A stretch of 64,000 nucleotides of DNA, taken from assembly GCA_003576535.1 (NCBI GenBank), contig QXCQ01000185.1:20000-83999 (forward strand), read 5' to 3'. The notes under the pieces were generated by a model that saw only the letters and a list, made by a program, of their open reading frames with translations, was not told the origin of the DNA and ran no database searches. The position numbers and the translations under genes are program-made. Position 1 is the stretch's first letter. Every line of letters begins with the position of its first letter. Shown piece by piece: positions 48,916 through 57,946 of the stretch. The stretch comes from Nakamurella silvestris. Its GTDB lineage: Bacteria > Actinomycetota > Actinomycetes > Mycobacteriales > Nakamurellaceae.

Positions 48916-49081
48916 ACCGGCTCCTGCACGACTGCGGGCCCGGCAGGTGCGACGGTCGGAGCGGAAGTGAATCAGCCCACCTTTTGACGGCCGAAATTGT
49001 CCACCGGTCCGCTTGTCGTCCAGACTCACTCCCAATGAAATGACGGGAATGCCGGACCGGCACCCGTCGACAGGAGCGGTT

Positions 49082-49840
49082 GTGACACGGAAGGCAACGA
49101 TGCCCAGGACTGTCGCTGTGGTCGGTGCCGGCCGGCTCGGTTCGGCCTTCGCCGCCGCCCTGCGGGCAGCGGGTGTCTCGGTGATCGGTCCCCTCGGGCG
49201 CCAGGAGACCGCCGAGGCCGAGATCGTGCTGATCTGCGTGCCTGATGGTGAGATCGCCGGTGTGGCAGCGCAGTTCGCCGGTAGATGCGATTTCGTCGGA
49301 CATGTCAGCGGAGCCACCCCGATCTCGAGGCTCGCCGCGGCGGGGGCGCCGATGTTCGGTGTGCACCCCGCGCAGAGCTTCGCCGGTGATGATCCGCCGA
49401 GTCGTTTCCAAGGGGTGGGGAGTGCCATTTCGGCCGATACCCCCGAAGCGCTGGAGATTGCCGGGGAACTGGCCTCGTCGGTGGGTATGCGCCCGTTCGT
49501 CATCGACGAAGAACATCGGGCGGGCTACCACGCCGCGGCCTGTATCGCCTCGAATTTCCTGATCACCATCGCCGATGCCGCCGAACAGGTGGCCGCAGGC
49601 TCGGGGCTGAGCCCGGCGCAGACCAGGGAGCTGTTCGCCCCGCTGGTCCGCACCACGGTGGACAATTGGTTGCAGCGGGGACCGCGACGGGCCCTCACCG
49701 GCCCGGTGGAGCGCGGCGACCAGGACACCGTGCGGGCCCAGCGTGACGCGGTGCACGAGGTGGCACCGGACCTGACCGACCTGTTCGACGCGCTCGTCAC
49801 CAGCACCGAACACCTCGCCGCACGGAAGGCCAGTGAATGA
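49082..49840 (+). CDS. Rossmann-like/DUF2520 protein, ketopantoate reductase candidate
   Basis: A 252-residue protein with an N-terminal NAD(P)-binding site (VAVVGAGRLGSAFAAALRAAG) and the C-terminal DUF2520 helical domain (YHAAACIASNFLITIADAAEQVA). The family is often annotated next to panC and has been proposed to act as a ketopantoate reductase; that is inference here. The domain order parallels PanE/ApbA: Rossmann domain, then a helical domain. GTG at 49082 follows AGGAG with five bases between. It overlaps panC by four bases (ATGA), tying it to pantothenate synthesis. No panE is seen in the window. Confidence 0.8.
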   Translation: MTRKATMPRTVAVVGAGRLGSAFAAALRAAGVSVIGPLGRQETAEAEIVLICVPDGEIAGVAAQFAGRCDFVGHVSGATPISRLAAAGAPMFGVHPAQSFAGDDPPSRFQGVGSAISADTPEALEIAGELASSVGMRPFVIDEEHRAGYHAAACIASNFLITIADAAEQVAAGSGLSPAQTRELFAPLVRTTVDNWLQRGPRRALTGPVERGDQDTVRAQRDAVHEVAPDLTDLFDALVTSTEHLAARKASE

Positions 49841-50748
49841 GGACCATCAGGACCATCCCGGAGTTGCGTGAGCACCTGGCCGAGCACCGACGGGCCGGAC
49901 GATCGGTCGGTCTGGTGCCGACCATGGGTTTCTTCCATCAGGGCCACCTGGCGTTGATGGCCGCGGCCCGGGAGAACACCGACGTCGTGGTGGTCTCGTT
50001 GTTCGTCAACCCCACCCAGTTCGGACCCGCCGAGGATCTCGACGCCTATCCGCGGGACGAGGCGCGGGACGCGTCCTTGGCCGAGGGGGTGGGGGTGGAC
50101 GTGCTCTTCGCCCCCGACCGGGCCGAGGTCTACCCGGCGGGATTCGCCACGAGCGTGACGGTCGCCGGTATCACCGAGGTGCTGTGCGGTGACCCACGTC
50201 GCCGGGGCGCCGCGCATTTCAGCGGGGTGACCCAGGTGGTGGCCAAACTGTTCAACATCGTCGGGCCCGATGTGGCCTTCTTCGGCCAGAAGGACGCCCA
50301 GCAAGCCCTCGTGGTCCGTCGGATGGCCGCGGACCTCAACTTCCCGGTGCGGATCGAGGTCCTCCCCACGATCCGCGAGGCCGACGGGCTGGCCATGAGT
50401 TCGCGGAATTCCTACCTGAGCGCCGACGAACGGCAGCAGGCCACCGCCCTGAGTCGCGGTCTGGACGCGGCCGAGGCCGCCTTCGTCGGCGGCGAACGTT
50501 CCGCCGAGGCCCTGGTCCGGGTGGCGAGCGAGGTCCTGGACAACGCGGACATCGACATCGAGTACGTGGAACTGCGTGCGGTGGAAGATCTTTCGGAGCT
50601 TAGAACGGTCGATGTACCCGGCCTGCTGGCGATGGCGGCCAGGGTCGGCCGCACCCGACTGATCGACAATCGGATACTGGAAACACATCTGCCGGAGGTC
50701 GGCCGGGCCGACACCGCCGGCACCCAGCAGAACGGAACGCGGCCATGA
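49837..50748 (+). CDS. panC: Pantothenate synthetase PanC
   Basis: PanC condenses pantoate and beta-alanine with ATP hydrolysis to AMP, the last step of pantothenate synthesis. The 303-residue protein has the ATP-binding [14 protein letters not shown] (usually PTMGALHxGH), [31 protein letters not shown] and MSSRNSYLS. It overlaps the DUF2520 gene and panD by four bases on either side. Its C-terminal lobe is of normal length. Confidence 0.96.
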   Translation: MRTIRTIPELREHLAEHRRAGRSVGLVPTMGFFHQGHLALMAAARENTDVVVVSLFVNPTQFGPAEDLDAYPRDEARDASLAEGVGVDVLFAPDRAEVYPAGFATSVTVAGITEVLCGDPRRRGAAHFSGVTQVVAKLFNIVGPDVAFFGQKDAQQALVVRRMAADLNFPVRIEVLPTIREADGLAMSSRNSYLSADERQQATALSRGLDAAEAAFVGGERSAEALVRVASEVLDNADIDIEYVELRAVEDLSELRTVDVPGLLAMAARVGRTRLIDNRILETHLPEVGRADTAGTQQNGTRP

Positions 50749-51125
50749 GGCGCACCATGTTGCACGCCAAGATCCACCGGGCCACCATCACCGCCTCGGA
50801 CCTGAACTACGTCGGATCGATCACCATCGACGCCGACCTGCTCGACGCCGCAGGCATTCTCGAACACGAGAAGGTGCACGTCCTGGACATCGACAACGGT
50901 GCCCGGTTCGAGACCTACACGATCCTGGGGGAACGCGGCGGCAGGCAGATCCAGGTGAACGGCGCCGCCGCCCGGCTGGTGCACACCGGCGACAAGGTGA
51001 TCGTCATCGCCTACGGGGAGTACGACGAGGCAGAACTGGCCGACTACGAACCGCGGGTGGTCCACGTGGACGCGGACAACAACCCCGTCGCCGTGGACGC
51101 CGCCGTCGGAAGCCTGCTGACGTGA
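50745..51125 (+). CDS. panD: Aspartate 1-decarboxylase PanD
   Basis: PanD makes beta-alanine from aspartate, using a pyruvoyl group formed by self-cleavage. The 126-residue product has the cleavage site G24-S25 in NYVGSITID, the [12 protein letters not shown] start, catalytic-loop text [13 protein letters not shown] and the [12 protein letters not shown] end. It is a standard-length pro-enzyme. It overlaps panC and panB by four bases. Actinobacterial PanD does not need a separate PanZ trigger, and none is seen. Confidence 0.97.
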   Translation: MRRTMLHAKIHRATITASDLNYVGSITIDADLLDAAGILEHEKVHVLDIDNGARFETYTILGERGGRQIQVNGAAARLVHTGDKVIVIAYGEYDEAELADYEPRVVHVDADNNPVAVDAAVGSLLT

Positions 51126-52003
51126 GCGCCGTCCCGCAGACCTCCGGCCCCGGCCCGGTCACCTTCAGCGGCCTGCTGGCCAAGAAGTCCCAGGGTGAGC
51201 CGATCGTCATGGTCACCGCCTACGACTACCCGAGCGCACAGGTCGCCGAGGAGGCCGGGGTGGACGTCGTCCTGGTCGGTGACTCGGGCGCGATGACGGT
51301 GCTCGGCTACCCCTCCACGGTTCCGGTGAGCGTCGAGGAGATGCTGATGCTCGCCGCCGCCACCCGGCGCGGTCTGCGGACCCCGCTGCTGATCGGCGAT
51401 CTGCCCTTCGGTTCCTACGAGGTCTCGGACGAGGAGGCGGTGCGCACCGCGCAGCGGTTCGTCAAGGAGGCCGGCTGCGACGCCGTCAAGATCGAACGCG
51501 GCGGCAGCACCGTCTCGCGGGCCAGGGCGATCGTCGCCGCGGGGATCCCGGTCTGCGGTCACGTCGGACTGACCCCGCAGACGGCCACCGCGCTGAGCGG
51601 GTACCGGGCGCAGGGTCGGACCGCCGAGGCCGCGGCGGCGGTGCTGGCCGACGCCAAGGCATTGCAGGAGGCCGGCTGTTTCGCGATCGTGCTCGAGGCC
51701 ATCCCGGCCGAGGTCACCGAACTGATCATGGCCGAGCTGGACATCCTGGTGATCGGGATCGGCGCGGGCCCGTCCACGGACGGACAGGTGCTGGTGTTCC
51801 ACGACCTGCTCGGGATCTACACCGGTCCGGCGGCGCGGTTCGTCAAGCGCTACGCCGACATCCGGGACCAGATGGTCGCGGGGGTGACGGCCTACACCGA
51901 GGACGTCCGAGGGCGGCGCTATCCGGCGCCCGAGCACGGATACTCGATGCCCGAGCACGAACGGGACCGCTTACGCGCCGGGTTGGATCAGAAGAGCTTG
52001 TAG
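51122..52003 (+). CDS. panB: Ketopantoate hydroxymethyltransferase PanB
   Basis: PanB makes ketopantoate from alpha-ketoisovalerate with methylene-THF. The 293-residue protein has [29 protein letters not shown], the metal-binding VKIERGGS region, [11 protein letters not shown] and [21 protein letters not shown]. The GTG start overlaps panD (GTGA). The four genes DUF2520-panC-panD-panB therefore form one coupled unit making pantothenate. The end overlaps the tail of the convergent lipoprotein gene by 16 bases. Confidence 0.97.
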   Translation: MSAVPQTSGPGPVTFSGLLAKKSQGEPIVMVTAYDYPSAQVAEEAGVDVVLVGDSGAMTVLGYPSTVPVSVEEMLMLAAATRRGLRTPLLIGDLPFGSYEVSDEEAVRTAQRFVKEAGCDAVKIERGGSTVSRARAIVAAGIPVCGHVGLTPQTATALSGYRAQGRTAEAAAAVLADAKALQEAGCFAIVLEAIPAEVTELIMAELDILVIGIGAGPSTDGQVLVFHDLLGIYTGPAARFVKRYADIRDQMVAGVTAYTEDVRGRRYPAPEHGYSMPEHERDRLRAGLDQKSL

Positions 52004-52779
52004 GAGGCCTTGGCGATCCGGAAGCCGTGGCCGGAGGCCCTGTCCGTGCAGGTGACGCCGGTTTCGGCACTGGTGCAGGTGATGTCGCCGAGGGTGGCGG
52101 TCCGTCCGTAGGCCAGGACCGGGCTCGAGGTGGTGAGCACGGTGTCGGACACACACGGGAAGTAGCCGTTGTGTCCGGGCTCCACCATCAGGGCGTTCCC
52201 GCGGTTGCCGAAGTCGCAGGCCTCCATCCCGGACGGCAGCGAGTACGTGTACGCCGCGATGTCGCAGCGCACCGAACTATCGGCGGAGATGTCGCAGCCG
52301 ATGTTGCCCGAGGGCGAGCTGAACCCCAGGCTGCCGTACGGGGTGTTCGCCCCGGTGAGGTCCTTGCCGTTCGCGGGGGTGCTCGGGGTCGTCGGCCGGG
52401 TCGTGCTGGGCCGAGTGGCGTTGGGCCGGGTGGTCTCCGGGCTGCTGCTCGGATTCGTGGTGGCCGGGTGGGTGCTCGACGGCGTGGGTGGCTCCGGTTC
52501 GGTGGTGGCCGGTGCCGGGGTGACCGTCACGGTCGCGGTGACCGGCGGGGGTGGGGGAGCCGTACTGGTCACGGTGCTGAGCGGGGTGGGACTCACCTCG
52601 GTGGTCGTCCCGTGGGTGGGGGCCGAACTGCTCACCGGCGACCCGGGGAGCTCGGCCGAACCCGCCGTCGTGTCCGCACAGCCGACCAGCAGAACGGCCC
52701 CGACGGCACCGACGGCACCGACCAGAATGCGGCCGGCACGTCGGCTGAGGCCGGATCGATCCGGTACCTGCTGATGCAT
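51988..52779 (-). CDS. Secreted lipoprotein, DUF6636-like
   Basis: A 263-residue lipoprotein: signal with lipobox (LLVGC, cysteine near residue 34), a Pro/Thr/Ser-rich linker of about 95 residues (wall-spanning), and a C-terminal domain from about 145 with GSLGFSSPSGNIGCDISADSSVRCDI and eight or so cysteines (SCDFGNR, GYFPCVSD, DITCTSAETGVTCTD), probably disulphide-bonded. The domain resembles the DUF6636 proteins of actinobacteria. The ATG at 52779 follows GAGGAG. It converges on panB, overlapping its end. Role unknown. Confidence 0.75.
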   Translation of the reverse strand: MHQQVPDRSGLSRRAGRILVGAVGAVGAVLLVGCADTTAGSAELPGSPVSSSAPTHGTTTEVSPTPLSTVTSTAPPPPPVTATVTVTPAPATTEPEPPTPSSTHPATTNPSSSPETTRPNATRPSTTRPTTPSTPANGKDLTGANTPYGSLGFSSPSGNIGCDISADSSVRCDIAAYTYSLPSGMEACDFGNRGNALMVEPGHNGYFPCVSDTVLTTSSPVLAYGRTATLGDITCTSAETGVTCTDRASGHGFRIAKASYKLF

Positions 52780-53004
52780 GGGGACTCCTCGGTTTCGTCG
52801 GATGTGAGCGCAGGTCGGATGCGCTGCACCTTCGGAAGGTTCCCGAATCCCGGTCATTCCACCCGCCGGACCTCCGGTCCGGTCCTCCGGGCGTTGTCAC
52901 CGACCGCTGCTGATCGGCACGGCGACCACTGCGTCCGGGGCCGGGCAGGCCGCCGCCCGGGCGGGTGGGAGAGGATCCGCCGCGGCCGGTGGGATGATGG
53001 GCAC

Positions 53005-53622
53005 GTGAGCAGACGGCTGGTGATGGGGAACGTGGCGTTGCTGGGGACGCTGGTGCTGCTGTTCCTGGTGCCGGAGATCGCCGGGGACCCGCTGCCGCCC
53101 GAGATCTCCTTCAGCCAGTTCGGTCTCGGTCCGAACGGGTGGCTGTTCAGCCTGTGGGTGCTGTTGCTGCCGACGGCAGCCCTGCTGTTCTGGTCCGTGG
53201 CACCCCGCAGGCCGCGGGCCGCGCTGATCCTGCTCGGTATCGGTGCGTTCGGCTGTCTGGTGATGGCGATCGTCCGCACCGACGCCGGTGGCCTGCAGGC
53301 CAGCGGCAACGCGCAGATCCACACGGCCGCCTCGGTGTTGGCACTGTTCGGCGTCCCGTACGGGTCGTTCGTGCTGCTGTGGACGCACGGCCGGGTGTGG
53401 CGGGGGGTCGGTCTGGCGCTGGCCGCGGCGCACACCGTCGGGATCGCGCTGCTGCTGCTGGCCGCGACCGGCCTGGACACCGCCGGGCTCGGTCCGTCAC
53501 GCTCCTGGGCCTTCTGGCAGTTCATCGCGGTGCTCGCCGATCACGGTCTGGTGCTCGCCCTGGCGGTCGCCACCAACGTCGCCCTGCGTTCCGACCGTCG
53601 GCCAGCCGCATCGATTCAGTGA
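53005..53622 (+). CDS. DUF998-like membrane protein
   Basis: A 205-residue protein with six predicted helices. It resembles DUF998 membrane proteins: RRLVMGNVALLGTLVLLFLVPEIAG, GPNGWLFSLWVLLLPTAALLFW, RAALILLGIGAFGCLVMAIVRTDAGG, HTAASVLALFGVPYGSFVLLW. The family text GCLVMAIVRTDAGG...QIHTAAS is typical. GTG at 53005 has a modest GGGATGATGG upstream; an ATG at 53023 is the alternative. It is not obviously part of an operon, although it precedes ndh by about 150 bases. Function unknown. Confidence 0.78.
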   Translation: MSRRLVMGNVALLGTLVLLFLVPEIAGDPLPPEISFSQFGLGPNGWLFSLWVLLLPTAALLFWSVAPRRPRAALILLGIGAFGCLVMAIVRTDAGGLQASGNAQIHTAASVLALFGVPYGSFVLLWTHGRVWRGVGLALAAAHTVGIALLLLAATGLDTAGLGPSRSWAFWQFIAVLADHGLVLALAVATNVALRSDRRPAASIQ

Positions 53623-53649
53623 TCTGCCTCACCCGGCGGTCCGGCGACC

Positions 53650-53667
53650 TTGTGCTTTCGTTCACAA
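53650..53667 (+). promoter_or_regulatory. Rex-like operator upstream of ndh
   Basis: TTGTGCTTTCGTTCACAA fits the Rex operator TTGTGAAnnnnTTCACAA except at two positions in the left half. It lies 110 bases upstream of the NDH-2 start. Rex senses the NADH/NAD+ ratio and controls respiratory genes such as ndh in several actinobacteria. Confidence 0.75.
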
Positions 53668-53776
53668 AGTGGGTGGATACGGCCGATTTCGCCCCTCCGG
53701 GTTTCCTACCAGGGGCGTCGAGGCCCTAGCGTTGTAGGTGTCCGCGTTGTACCCCGTTTGATCCCAAGGACCTGCC

Positions 53777-55102
53777 ATGAGCGAACAGACCACCCCCGCA
53801 CGACCCGCCGCCTCGGCGCGTCGGCGTCCGCACGTTGTCATCCTGGGCGGTGGGTTCGCCGGTCTCGGCGCTGCCAAGGCCCTGCGCAAGGCCGAGGTGG
53901 ATGTCACCCTCGTCGACAAGCGGACCTACAACACCTTCCAGCCGCTGCTGTACCAAGTTGCCACCGCCGGCCTCAACGCCGGTGACGTGACCTTCTTCCT
54001 GCGCGCGACCCGGATGAAGCAGACCAACCTGTCCTTCCGTCACGGCGAGGTCGAGAAGATCAACACCGAGGCCCAGACCATCGACTTCACCGATGGTGGC
54101 GCCCTCGAGTACGACTTCCTCATCGTCGGCACCGGTGTCACCACGAACTACTTCAACACTCCCGGCGCCGAGGAGAACACCCTCGCGATCTACACCCGCC
54201 AGCAGGCGTTGACCCTCCGCGACAAGATCTTCACCCGGCTCGAGCACGCCGCGGCCGAGAGCGCCAACTCCACCCCGGAGGAGGTCACCCTCGTCGTCGT
54301 CGGTGGTGGAGCGACCGGTGTCGAGACCGCCGGTGCCCTCGCCGAGCTGCGTAACGACGCGATGGCCGTCGTCTACCCGGAGCTGGACCCCCGTCGTACC
54401 CACGTCGTGCTGGTCGAGATGGCCGACGTCGTCCTGGCCCCGTTCGCGCCGAACCTGCGCGAGTACGCCGCCAAGGCCCTTCGCGAGCGCGGGGTCGAAC
54501 TGCGGCTGAAGACCTCGGTCAAGTCCGTCACCCCCGAGGGTGTCGAGCTGGGCTCGGGCGAGTTCATCCCGGCCGGGGTCGTCGTCTGGGCGACCGGTGT
54601 CACCGCACCGAAGGAGGTCGCCGGCTGGGGACTTCCGCAGGGCCGTGGCGGCCGTATCACCGTCGACGCCGACCTGCGGGTCACCGGCCTGAGCAATGTC
54701 TTCGCCGTCGGCGACATCGCCGTCACCCCGGACCCGCTGCCGCAGCTCGCGCAGCCGGCCCTCCAGGGTGGTGTGCAGGCCGGAAAGAACATCGTCGCCC
54801 TGATCACCGGCCGTCCGACCGCCCCGTTCAAGTACAAGGACAAGGGCACCATGGCCACGGTCGGCCGTCGCGCCGCCGTCGCGGACATCATCGTCGGCAA
54901 GAAGTCGATCAAGCTGACCGGCACCCTGGCCTGGCTGATCTGGCTGTACGTCCACATCGCCACCCTGCTGGGCAACCGTAACCGGCTGGCCACCTTCGTC
55001 AACCTGGTCACCAAGTACCTGGCCCCGTCGCGTCGGACCAACCCGATCGTCGGCGACGTGCCGGTGTTCGACCGGGAAGCCGGCAAGAAGGCGCTGAAGT
55101 AG
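53777..55102 (+). CDS. ndh: Type II NADH dehydrogenase (NDH-2)
   Basis: A 441-residue FAD-dependent, non-proton-pumping NADH:quinone oxidoreductase at the membrane surface. It has the FAD motif HVVILGGGFAGLGAAKAL, FQPLLYQVATAGLNAGDVTF, the NADH-binding VVVGGGATGVETAGALAEL, and VFAVGDIAV in the second FAD-binding segment, plus the C-terminal amphipathic segment after AWLIWLYVHIATLLGNRNRLATF that anchors NDH-2 to the membrane. An operator-like Rex site lies upstream, so it is probably raised when NADH accumulates. A clear terminator follows at 55131-55167. Confidence 0.95.
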   Translation: MSEQTTPARPAASARRRPHVVILGGGFAGLGAAKALRKAEVDVTLVDKRTYNTFQPLLYQVATAGLNAGDVTFFLRATRMKQTNLSFRHGEVEKINTEAQTIDFTDGGALEYDFLIVGTGVTTNYFNTPGAEENTLAIYTRQQALTLRDKIFTRLEHAAAESANSTPEEVTLVVVGGGATGVETAGALAELRNDAMAVVYPELDPRRTHVVLVEMADVVLAPFAPNLREYAAKALRERGVELRLKTSVKSVTPEGVELGSGEFIPAGVVVWATGVTAPKEVAGWGLPQGRGGRITVDADLRVTGLSNVFAVGDIAVTPDPLPQLAQPALQGGVQAGKNIVALITGRPTAPFKYKDKGTMATVGRRAAVADIIVGKKSIKLTGTLAWLIWLYVHIATLLGNRNRLATFVNLVTKYLAPSRRTNPIVGDVPVFDREAGKKALK

Positions 55103-55130
55103 CAGCTTCACGTTCCAGTAGATTCGAGAG

Positions 55131-55167
55131 CACCAGCGGCGCCGGCCTTGGCACCGCTGGTGTTTTT
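55131..55167 (+). terminator. Terminator of ndh
   Basis: CACCAGCGG pairs with CCGCTGGTG over a 14-base loop and is followed by TTTTT. It ends the ndh transcript 30 bases after its stop. Confidence 0.88.
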
Positions 55168-55224
55168 CGTTCGGCCGTTCCTCGGGCCGTCCTTCACTGA
55201 ACCAGGAGCATCGGGAGCCCCGCC

Positions 55225-55866
55225 GTGACCAGTTTCGACGATTCCTCCTACGAGCCGTACGGAACAGGTGAACCGGGCGAATCCACCGGGATGACCGAGT
55301 CCCAGGTGCGGACCAGAATCGCCCAGCAGAGTGCCGCCGCCATCCACGGTGTGGTCCGGGTGATGGCCCGGCCGACCCTGGCGATGGTGCTCGCGCCGAT
55401 CCTGCCGGGCCTGTTGCTGATCGCCCTCGGCTACCTGGCCCCCGGCAAGGTCTACGTCGTCACCGGGGTGATCGGGGTCCTGGCGATCCTGCTGGGGCTG
55501 CGGATGTGGTGGTTGCGCCGGCGGATCGTCCGGGCCGCCGCGGACCGGGACGCCCTGCAGGCCCAGATCCTTCGTGCCCTCGACCTGAGCGGCAACGTCG
55601 TGGATGCGCGCCCGCAGGCGACCATCGCGATCGACGGTGGTGTCTCCTCGGTGAACTCGATGAACGACGCCCGCCGGGCCCTGGACGGGCTCGGGCTGGG
55701 TGCGAACCTGAAGGATCGGGTGAACGAGCTGCCGCGGTTGCGGCCGTTCATGCCGGCCGCGCTGAAGTCGACCTTCATCACCGGGACCTTCTGTTTCACC
55801 GCTGCCGGGATCCTGACGGTGCTGAACGTCGTCATGATCATCGTGGTCATCATCGCGGCCCTGTAG
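55225..55866 (+). CDS. Membrane protein of unknown function
   Basis: An unrecognised 213-residue protein. It has a short acidic N-terminus (MTSFDDSSYEPYGTGEPGES), then two helices (about 53-70 and 77-94), a cytoplasmic domain of about 85 residues with IVRAAADRDALQAQILRALDLSGNVVDARPQ, and a last helix near the C-terminus (about 187-212, LTVLNVVMIIVVIIAAL). The GTG at 55225 follows AGGAGCATCGGGAG. It starts 58 bases after the ndh terminator and ends 68 before the queuosine transporter start. The central domain is soluble-looking. Confidence 0.75.
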   Translation: MTSFDDSSYEPYGTGEPGESTGMTESQVRTRIAQQSAAAIHGVVRVMARPTLAMVLAPILPGLLLIALGYLAPGKVYVVTGVIGVLAILLGLRMWWLRRRIVRAAADRDALQAQILRALDLSGNVVDARPQATIAIDGGVSSVNSMNDARRALDGLGLGANLKDRVNELPRLRPFMPAALKSTFITGTFCFTAAGILTVLNVVMIIVVIIAAL

Positions 55867-55934
55867 GCACAGCCCTGGTGTGGGGTTCGGCTCACCGATT
55901 GGGCCGCGCCCCGGCCATCTGTTTGGATGGGCCG

Positions 55935-56624
55935 GTGACACAACTGACCCCTGAGCAGGCACCACGTTTCGCCAGCGACCGATCCAGTACCTACGGCATC
56001 ATCGTCGCGGCATTCTGCTCCCTGCTGCTGATCTCCAACATCGCCGCCACCAAGGGCATCACCTTCACCGTGCCGGTGCTGGGGGACATCAACACCGACG
56101 GCGGGTTCATCCTGTTCCCGCTGACGTACATCATCGGTGACGTGCTGTCGGAGGTGTACGGCCTCAAGGCCACCCGACGCGCCATCGCGATGGGTTTCGT
56201 CATGTCGGCGCTGGCCTCGTTGACCTTCCTGTTCGTCATCAAGATGCCCGGTTCGGCCTTCTACGAGAACCAGGATTCCTTCGAGGCGGTCCTCGGGCCG
56301 GTCTGGCAGATCGTGGTGGCCAGCCTCGCCGGTTTCGCGGTCGGACAGTTCCTGAACTCCTACGTCCTGGTCAAGATCAAGGAACGCACCCATGAGAAGC
56401 ACCTGTGGGCCCGACTTCTCGGCTCGACAGTGGTGGGGGAGTTCTTCGACACGTTGATCTTCTGCTCCATCGCCGCAGGGGTCATCGGGATCACCACGGG
56501 CGGGGATTTCGTCAACTACGTGTTCTACGGCTTCATCTACAAGTGCGCCGTCGAGGTCGTCCTGCTGCCGGTGACCTACCGGGTGATCGCCTGGATGAAG
56601 AAGCGGGAGAACTACTTCGCCTGA
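55935..56624 (+). CDS. Queuosine precursor transporter (YhhQ/DUF165)
   Basis: A 229-residue membrane protein of the COG1738 (YhhQ/QPTR) family that imports queuosine precursors such as preQ0/preQ1. Family landmarks are SLLLISNIAATKGITF, LFPLTYIIGDVLSEVYGLKATRRAI, the FGQFLNSYVLVKIKERTHEKHLWARLLGSTVVGEFFDTLIF segment and the ending KCAVEVVLLPVTYRVIAWMKKREN. About six helices are expected. GTG at 55935 with weak ribosome site. It is convergent with the tgt gene, its functional partner, with a palindrome between them. Confidence 0.9.
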   Translation: MTQLTPEQAPRFASDRSSTYGIIVAAFCSLLLISNIAATKGITFTVPVLGDINTDGGFILFPLTYIIGDVLSEVYGLKATRRAIAMGFVMSALASLTFLFVIKMPGSAFYENQDSFEAVLGPVWQIVVASLAGFAVGQFLNSYVLVKIKERTHEKHLWARLLGSTVVGEFFDTLIFCSIAAGVIGITTGGDFVNYVFYGFIYKCAVEVVLLPVTYRVIAWMKKRENYFA

Positions 56625-56640
56625 CGGCTGCGCCGAAGCG

Positions 56641-56693
56641 GACGTTTGTGGCATCCGGTGCTTGAAATTCGAGCACCGGATGCCAGAAACGTC
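56641..56693. terminator. Palindrome between the convergent transporter and tgt genes
   Basis: 22-base arms (56641-56662, 56672-56693) pair with one mismatch and a 9-base loop; the left arm begins GACGTTTGTGGCATCCGG. It lies between convergent genes and touches the tgt stop, so it could terminate transcripts from both sides. Confidence 0.65.
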
Positions 56694-57921
56694 ACCGGTG
56701 CGGGTAGTAGCGCCCGAGGAAGTCCTCGCGGAACTCGGCGAAGGTGCCGTCGACGATGCTGGCCCGCACCCGGTCCACCAGGTTGACGATGAAATGCTCG
56801 TTGTGGATCGTCGCCAGGGTCGAGGCCAGCATCTCCTTGGCCTTGAGCAGATGGTGCAGGTAGGCCTTGGAGTAGTGCGTGCAGGTGTAGCAGGCGCAGT
56901 CCTGGGTGAGCGGTCCGAAATCGCGCCGGTTCGTGGCCGACGCGACGTTGAAGCGGCCGTTCTCCGAGTAGATCGCCCCGTTGCGCGCCACCCGCGACGG
57001 TGAGACGCAGTCGAAGGTGTCGACCCCGTTCTCGACCGCGGTGAAGATGTCGTCGGGCTCCCCGATCCCCAGGAGATGCCGCGGTTTGTCCTCGGGCAGT
57101 TCCTCGTTGACCCAGCGCACGATGGTGCCGAGGACGTCCTTCTCCAGGGCCCCGCCGATGCCGAACCCGTCGAATCCCAGGGCGGCCAGATCACGGGCCG
57201 CCTGCCGGCGCAGGTCCTCGTACTGTGCACCCTGGACCACTCCGAAGAGCATCTGGTACGGCCGGTGGGTCCGCTCGGCGGTGAGTCGGGTGTGCTCGTC
57301 CACGCAGCGCACGGCCCAGCGCTGGGTGCGCTCCACCGACCGCTCCTGGTACTCACGGGTGTTCATCAGGGTGGTGCATTCGTCGAAGGCGAAGATGATG
57401 TCCGCGCCGAGCTGGTGCTGGATCTGCATCGAGACCTCGGGGGTGAACCGGTGCCGGGATCCGTCCAGGTGGGACTTGAAGGTCACCCCGTCCTCGTCGA
57501 CGTGGGCCAGGCGGGTCTTGCCCTCGGCGATGACGTCGTCGGCGCGCACGGTCGAGGAGTTCATGGCGAGGACCTTCTTGAAGCCCGCGCCGAGGGACAG
57601 GACCTGGAAGCCGCCGCTGTCGGTGAAGGTCGGGCCGGGCCAGTTCATGAAGGCCCCGAGGCCGCCGGCCTCGTCGACGATGTCGGAGCCCGGCTGCAGG
57701 AACAGGTGATAGGCGTTGGCCAGGACCGCCTGTGCGCCCAGTTCGGCCACCGTCTCGGGCAGCACGGCCTTGACGGTTGCCTTGGTGCCCACGGCGATGA
57801 AGGCCGGGGTCTGGATCTCGCCGTGCGGGGTGTGGATGGTGCCGGTCCGGCCGAGGCCGTTCTCGAGGCGGGTTCCGACGGTGAAGCCGGTGGTCTGATC
57901 GGGGGCCTGGATGTCGGTCAC
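56692..57921 (-). CDS. tgt: tRNA-guanine transglycosylase Tgt
   Basis: Tgt exchanges guanine-34 in tRNAs for preQ1 or queuine. The 409-residue product has the catalytic aspartates in FTDSGGFQVLSLG and FDCVSPSRVARNG and zinc ligands in CACYTCTHYSKAYLHHLLKAKE. It has the bacterial length. The neighbouring YhhQ-type transporter suggests salvage of imported queuosine precursor; no queCDEF biosynthetic genes are in the window. ATG start at 57921. Confidence 0.96.
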   Translation of the reverse strand: MTDIQAPDQTTGFTVGTRLENGLGRTGTIHTPHGEIQTPAFIAVGTKATVKAVLPETVAELGAQAVLANAYHLFLQPGSDIVDEAGGLGAFMNWPGPTFTDSGGFQVLSLGAGFKKVLAMNSSTVRADDVIAEGKTRLAHVDEDGVTFKSHLDGSRHRFTPEVSMQIQHQLGADIIFAFDECTTLMNTREYQERSVERTQRWAVRCVDEHTRLTAERTHRPYQMLFGVVQGAQYEDLRRQAARDLAALGFDGFGIGGALEKDVLGTIVRWVNEELPEDKPRHLLGIGEPDDIFTAVENGVDTFDCVSPSRVARNGAIYSENGRFNVASATNRRDFGPLTQDCACYTCTHYSKAYLHHLLKAKEMLASTLATIHNEHFIVNLVDRVRASIVDGTFAEFREDFLGRYYPHR

Positions 57922-57946
57922 CGGTCCACTGAACCAGAACCGGCGA

